From positions 1,240,001 to 1,304,000 of the forward strand of contig JAETXT010000011.1 in NCBI GenBank assembly GCA_019188255.1: 64,000 nt of DNA. The letters are read 5' to 3'. The notes below the pieces were generated by a model. It was not told the origin of the DNA. It made no database searches and saw only the letters and a program-made list of their open reading frames with translations. A program made the position numbers and the translations under genes. This DNA comes from Verticillium longisporum. Its lineage: Eukaryota; Ascomycota; Sordariomycetes; Glomerellales; Plectosphaerellaceae. Shown here piece by piece: positions 58,556-64,000 of this stretch (positions are counted from its first letter, which is position 1; the number at the start of each line of letters is the position of its first letter).

Positions 58556-61500
58556 CAGTCACATCAGTCACATCGCCTGCTGTAAGATGCGCCTTTCCTC
58601 TGGCTATTGCATGCTTTCGTAATCGCTTCATATCTCAAGCCTAACAATTCGGCATCAATAGCAAGGGGTTCAACACAATACATTGCCTGTTGTCCTGTAC
58701 AGTTCTATAGAAAGATATGTGTTCTTCGCTTCTAGATGCTCGAGGCTGCCCATTTTGATATGATTCATTCTATCAGCGTTGAGAGCTGCTTGGACAGATC
58801 TCGTACCCTGTGCCTTTGCTTTTCTCAAGACGATGCGGTCTCGCTTGATAGAGTGACACCCATTGGAGATGGCATCTTGCTAAAGCAATCGTAGTCAAGT
58901 TCGCAGCAGGCCTCAGGCCCTTGCCGGGAGATGCACCTAGTTTCTGTATCAACCCACAGGGCTTGCATCGATCGACTACGGCTCATTCAAAATTTGCCAG
59001 CAATGGGATATCCTTCACTGAAGGCTGTCGATCACAACCGTTTCGCGATCGGATCGCATCGATTCCGACCGGCTGTAGGACGATATCAGCCACCAGGAGA
59101 ATACTCCCCGGTATAGTCCCCAATGACCAATGTCCCAGTACTTGGACTGGCAGCTGTCGAGGGGGTCGATGAATAAACAGACGGGTGGACCGGGGAGCCC
59201 ATCGGCATCAATCACGGATCGCCCATGCAAGAATAGTCGTCGACGATCCGCACATCACAATCGTAACCGGTGAGCCCTGCCAACCGAGTCTTGCACCGCT
59301 CATCATTTCCGTAGATGGTCAAGACGACAGGCGTGCCAAGCGGGAGAATTTCTCCCAGCAGCGAGATCTCAAGGCAGAACGCTGTCCGAGCGCCACGAAC
59401 CAAGGTTTTGGCTGCTCGCGGTGCCTTGAGAAACGATACTTGTTGACCAGCGGGGCTGGAGAGTTTGCTCCCCGTCCCGGTCTGCAGGGCAGGTTTGTCC
59501 ACGAGACTGCCCAGCCCAGAGTCCTTCGGATGCCAGACGAGGCAACAAGGACTTCGTCTCGTCCATGCCATCCGCTCCAGCCAGCGGTGGGTGAGTGAGG
59601 ACATGCCATCAAAAAACCACACCCCCCACCCTCCATTCCCTCAACCCCTCCCAGGAGGCATGGGTTGCACAGCACGTCCCAAGACAACACGCATCTCTGA
59701 GGCCGGGAAAAAGCAATGACTGTCTCGCGTAACCCCGAAGGAGGAGGGGATGAAAACCACCCCCCTAGGCCTTGTCTTTGCAGAAACGAAACAAGTAGCG
59801 AGGAGCAGACATGGAAAGTTGATACATTACGATGCGGGTCTTGACCAATCAGGTGGTCATGTCTACTCTGGACGTGATGTGGTTCCTCGCAGGCTGGCTC
59901 GGGGACTACAGGGGTGGGCTAGAGGGCGATCGCTGCAAAGTGGTCGCCGACCACCTGCAGATGGTAATTTCGGATACGGAGTCTCCCGGACGGGGGGAGG
60001 GGGAGGACGCCATAACGTTTGAGCGACCGTTCACCCCCAATTCCGTCCAACCTGTTCGGCAAGGCCAACAACGTCGGCGACCTTGTATCATCGTGACGCA
60101 TCCACCGCCCAATGACCGACGCTGCGATGATATGCATCAGACTGACTGTTTACTCAACGAGCGTATCTTCGTCCACCCAAGCGCACATATTCGTGAGTTG
60201 ACGAGTCGTCTTCGTGACAGAGTCACTGGCAACGGGTCGGGATCCTGGTGGCCTCTGTGTAGCACGAATGAGGTGGTCGGCGTCTCGTAACAGGACCAGC
60301 CGTCTGCCATACCACCCTCGAGTGCATGTCTGTTCTCGTGACCCAAGGAGCTATTCCCAAATATTGGATGCCACCGAAACCAGGATCCTAGACGAAAAAA
60401 AAAACAATGACGGGGGAAGGAAAAAGAGGAGGGGGGGCAATCTGCCTTGCCATCCGATCTCTCTCCCGCCATATGCCCACCAAACCACTCCAACAGTGGG
60501 CCTGGGGGGAGGCAGCCCTGTCCTGCCTCGCCCATGCCCTGCTCACTGCCATGCCTTCGCCATGGGATAATGCCCCTCACCTTTTGTTTCGAACAGCCGG
60601 ATGGGCTGGCGTTGCGGGTGCGGCGGGCTTGACCGTAAGTCTGGGTGCAGCGACACGTGGAACTGGGCCAGGTCTAGAGCGATTTAGGAGAAAGCAACCG
60701 CATAGCGTTGTGTTCGACCAGACTAGCTCACATCGCCTGGGCGGAGTGGCGCGCATCGAAACCCACTGTGTTGGGTCTCGGTATCGCAGGCATCCAATTC
60801 AGTCACCACCTGCCCACCGTAGGCAGGGCAGGGGCTTGGAGTGCCATGGGATGGAATTGCAGGGTTGATCCTCTGCTCAACCGTCTGAACCGTGATTTTT
60901 GCGACTGGGCGGCATGTCCCGTATTCTCGATGCTGTGGTCGGGGGTTGGTGATCCTGCTGGTTGGTAAGGCAATGATGAACCTGGCCAGAAGAAATACCG
61001 TGGAGAGTATCTCCTGTAACCCGGCTGCGTGCCTTGCCAAAGCAACCATGATGCGGAAAGCGACCACCGAACCCACGCAATCGAGATTTGGTATTTGGGG
61101 GCCGTCAGCCTGCCGGCACAATCCAGTGAGCTCCGTCCCACACGGCTGGATCACCAGGGATCCAGCTGACTGCAGCGGATGGACTCGTCGGCATTGCTGT
61201 GGCACAGGCAACAACACTGGCTTGCAATAGTTGCAATGACAGTGAAATGACCTGCGCCAGGTCATTGGCATCAGGAACGCGCACGGCACAAGAGGGGCAA
61301 AATCACTCCTGCCCTCGCACTGAGCTATGCGGTGCAAGTTCATGTCGTCGGGAGCGGCTTTGAGCCTCGAATTCCTGTTTCTCCAAGGAGACTGCTAACG
61401 GGAATCGGAACACGCTCTGCTACCGACGGCTAACTTGCGCCGCAACGCAAGTCGCCGAGCGCCCTGAGCTCAGTGATCGCGTGGTGCCTGTGTCTCCCAA

Positions 61501-64000
61501 TGCCATGCGAACAAGCCGCACCACGCCTCACCCCTTTTCCTCTCCCTCTTCCTTTCCTTGAGACAAATTGCAATCAACAGCCTACCATCGAGCGTTCGAG
61601 TCGCCTCGCTGGCCGCCCCACGAGAAGAGTCAGATAACCTCAGCGCCAACCCCCTTGAGGCCTGCAGCCCACGTCTCGTGTCCATGCAGGCAACGCGAAT
61701 TTTCTACCCAGTACCTTGAGAAGAATGGACATGTCTGCGCCCCAGAAGAAAAACAAAATAAGCCAAGACCAGGCACGGGCAGTAAGTAGTACGGCACCGT
61801 CGATGTGGACATCCAAGCTCCATGCTGCAGCCACAAAATCGTTGCTTTTCGCGTCGCTGCACTCCGGCCGGTCAAGATCAAGGATTGTGGCGCAACGATG
61901 CATTTTCTGGCGGTTGATGCAACCCTCGTCCCTCCCTCCCCCTTGAACCCCGACCCCAGCCGCGCCGGCATCGACCGGGAGCATATTCTGCTTTCCGTGG
62001 ACTTGGTGGCCAAGGTCCTTCCTGCTTGTAAGCAATGCAGATCACCCAGATCACCCGCCATTCGCGATATAGCATCTCTACTATGGGCCAGGATGACCGA
62101 CCATTGCCTCGTCCGGCAAGCGAGCTCGACAGCGGTCGAGACGGCCACGGCGAGAGACAATATCAACTGCGCCGTATGCTCCGAGTCTGAGACATGCAGA
62201 TATTCCATCCCTACCTACTTCACCAGGAGCCTGCAAGCGACAGATGCCATTGATTCATGCTTTGGATGCGGAATCCCGCCAACAAGGCGAGTGTGCCTCA
62301 ATCTAGAGGTCCCCTGCTACCCAACCATGCGTACGAGTGGGCGTGCGTGACAATTCAGGGGACGTCTCCCTCCTGCATTTGAGTGGCGTCTGTCTAGGCA
62401 GAGGAGAGTCGCGCATGGCTGCGAAAGAGGGTATGCGGTGGTCTGTCGGGATAATTCAGACGAATGCTCACGTCGGAGGAGTGACGAGTCGCTCGACACC
62501 GCGTCTTCGTCTCCAGACTGCCGCAGAAGCCCTGGTCGATATCGGGACCAACGCTGTTTTGCAAAGGCAGCCGGGAGTCTGAGCACTCTAACCCGCTCGG
62601 ACAGTGCTGTCGCTGTGCACTTGTTCGCTGTCGTCGAAAATGTGACCTGTAAGAGACACACACGCACAAGGGTGGGAGGGGACTCCAAAGCTGCAGAGCA
62701 TCGATTTCGAGCTCCTTATTGGACGGGTTACTTGGTTCGGACGGTTTTCGCCTGGCCCTGTCCGTCCGTCCATCTCGTTGCTACCTCTTCTGCTCGACTT
62801 CCAGGTATGTTGCTGCGCGGTTTGCGTTCCGCTCTCTCCTCGGCGAGTTCAGGGCAGACAGGGTGCTCCGGGGGAACCTGACATCCGTATCCCAACTCAT
62901 GAAGATCTGAGTAGTTCCAAGGGGTCCGACTCGGCGTAGGCCTTCGTCATCTCCAAGAGCCCACCCCATGTTCAAGCCGACATTGCTGATCTCACTTGGA
63001 CGAGCGAATGGGCTGGCAAACAGCGACTTGCTCCACGCAGATCCGTGGGCTTGACGATCGACAGGGCCCTGGCCCGCCAAGTAGCTGGTGGCAGTCAGTG
63101 GTGGGGGCCGTTTACCCTTGCCCTCAGCTTGCATCTGGACGATGCACCAAACCATTCTGGGAGAAGTGCAGAGCAGCGACGCCCCACGGCTCAAATTCAA
63201 CGAAGCGCATAACGCCCCGGGCAATCTCCCGCGGTGCCTAACGACACACACTGGCAGCCACCAGCAGAACCTTACGCCTTGACCCGTTCTGTCCAGACGT
63301 TTCGTGAAGGAGTGGGCCACCCAATTGCTCTGGTGTATGATGTGTTGCCAGAGTGCAGGGTCAAGCTGCACAGGTAAAACATAGCCATTCACGAGCCTCC
63401 ATCGAAGGCTGCGGGTTATCAGGATGGTCAATATCGCCCCGTCTGGCTGAAGAGAGGCCAATTCACTTGGTCGCTTTTCAAACAGACATCAGTCAACGAG
63501 GTAGCAGAGGTAATAAGCGCTCCGGTACCGGCCTGAGCCGCTGGAAGGATGCCATTCTGGATCTTGAATACTGTCGCTGGCGATTCCTCGATCAACCAAT
63601 CAGCAGGCTCCACTCACGAGAGACTACTACCATGATCAGTCAGGCCATGAGTACAGGCGACACCGAGGCCGAATGGAGAATTCCGTCGCCAGGTGCCGCA
63701 GGCTTGTGGCCTCCTCACTGGGTGCAATAAAGCTTATGCACCCAAGAACGAGACAGGCAGGCGGGTAGCATCGTGGTCTGGCCCCAGGCTGTTTCGACGA
63801 TAGCAGCAAGGGCCCTTCGGTCCCGAACCGTGACGCCCCCGCCTGCTGGTCTCCTGCACTAGTCGCAAGTCGGGCAAGCCTGTCGAGAAAAACGATCCGG
63901 CACATCAATGGCGACGACGTCCCTCGTGGCATGCCCCAGGCTCCTGGGCTCGTAGGCCCCGCGGAAGTGGCGGACTCTGGCCCGTGTCACATCGACTGCT
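58556..64000. other. Gene-poor terminal region, no gene supported
   Basis: 5.4 kb with many short overlapping frames on both strands and none with a recognisable domain or a convincing splice pattern. G+C stays high and I saw no terminal inverted repeats, rRNA or tRNA structure. It may be a long intergenic region, hold non-coding RNA or lineage-specific genes, or be the start of a gene beyond the window. Confidence 0.5.

Noticed and set aside
62781..63461. 226-codon minus-strand frame as a gene
   Set aside because: No recognisable domain and typical of chance frames in G+C-rich DNA.

Overview
The window is nuclear DNA of a filamentous ascomycete, most likely a Sordariomycete. The evidence is compact genes with many short GT..AG introns (about 50-110 nt, branch sites of the CTAAC/CTGAC type), an RGS-LOV photoreceptor, fungal-type glycogenin, TLG2, SEC39 and NADH dehydrogenase subunits, and no bacterial operon structure. 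I cannot name the genus. I spliced the genes by eye, and most gene models close exactly in frame, which is good internal evidence for the exon borders given here.

Layout. 0.3-13.6 kb: glycerophosphocholine acyltransferase GPC1 (+), a Tra2-like RRM/RGG protein (-), a short-chain dehydrogenase (+), the NatB catalytic subunit NAA20 (-), an unrecognised conserved-looking protein (+) and an RGS-LOV blue-light receptor (-). 14-17.5 kb: gene-poor, with a 492-bp MITE-like element that has long terminal inverted repeats and a perfect 8-bp target-site duplication. 17.2-25 kb: a possible tiny membrane protein, the APC/C activator CDH1 (+), monoglyceride lipase (-) and mitochondrial ABC transporter MDL1 (-). 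25.7-36 kb: an RTT103-like CTD reader (-), clathrin light chain (+), COX7 (-), a PPR-like mitochondrial protein (+), syntaxin TLG2 (-) and calmodulin (+). 36.9-49 kb: AP-1 gamma adaptin (+), an OXNAD1-like oxidoreductase (+), an unrecognised protein (-), an NDUFS5-type complex I subunit (-), ribosomal protein eS28 (-) and SEC39 (+). 51-58.6 kb: glycogenin (+), HRD1 (-) and a carboxymuconolactone-decarboxylase-family protein (+). The last 5.4 kb has no gene I can support.

The genes are mostly housekeeping. Membrane traffic is over-represented (clathrin light chain, AP-1 gamma, TLG2, SEC39, with HRD1 for ER quality control), as are mitochondrial functions (MDL1, COX7, the complex I subunit, the PPR-like protein). 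I see no biosynthetic cluster or defence island.

The most striking feature is a systematic one. Eight genes carry nine reading-frame lesions: seven net losses of 1 or 2 bases and two in-frame stop codons. They lie in the middle of well-conserved proteins, several of them core functions (HRD1, CDH1, glycogenin, RTT103-like), and both sides of each lesion still read as good family sequence. An under-polished assembly is the simplest explanation, but this must be tested with reads before any gene here is called a pseudogene. The most interesting biology is the RGS-LOV receptor, the MITE that sits in a formerly open frame, a monoglyceride lipase lacking its usual catalytic Asp, and promoter clusters of a TACCTAGG-like motif.
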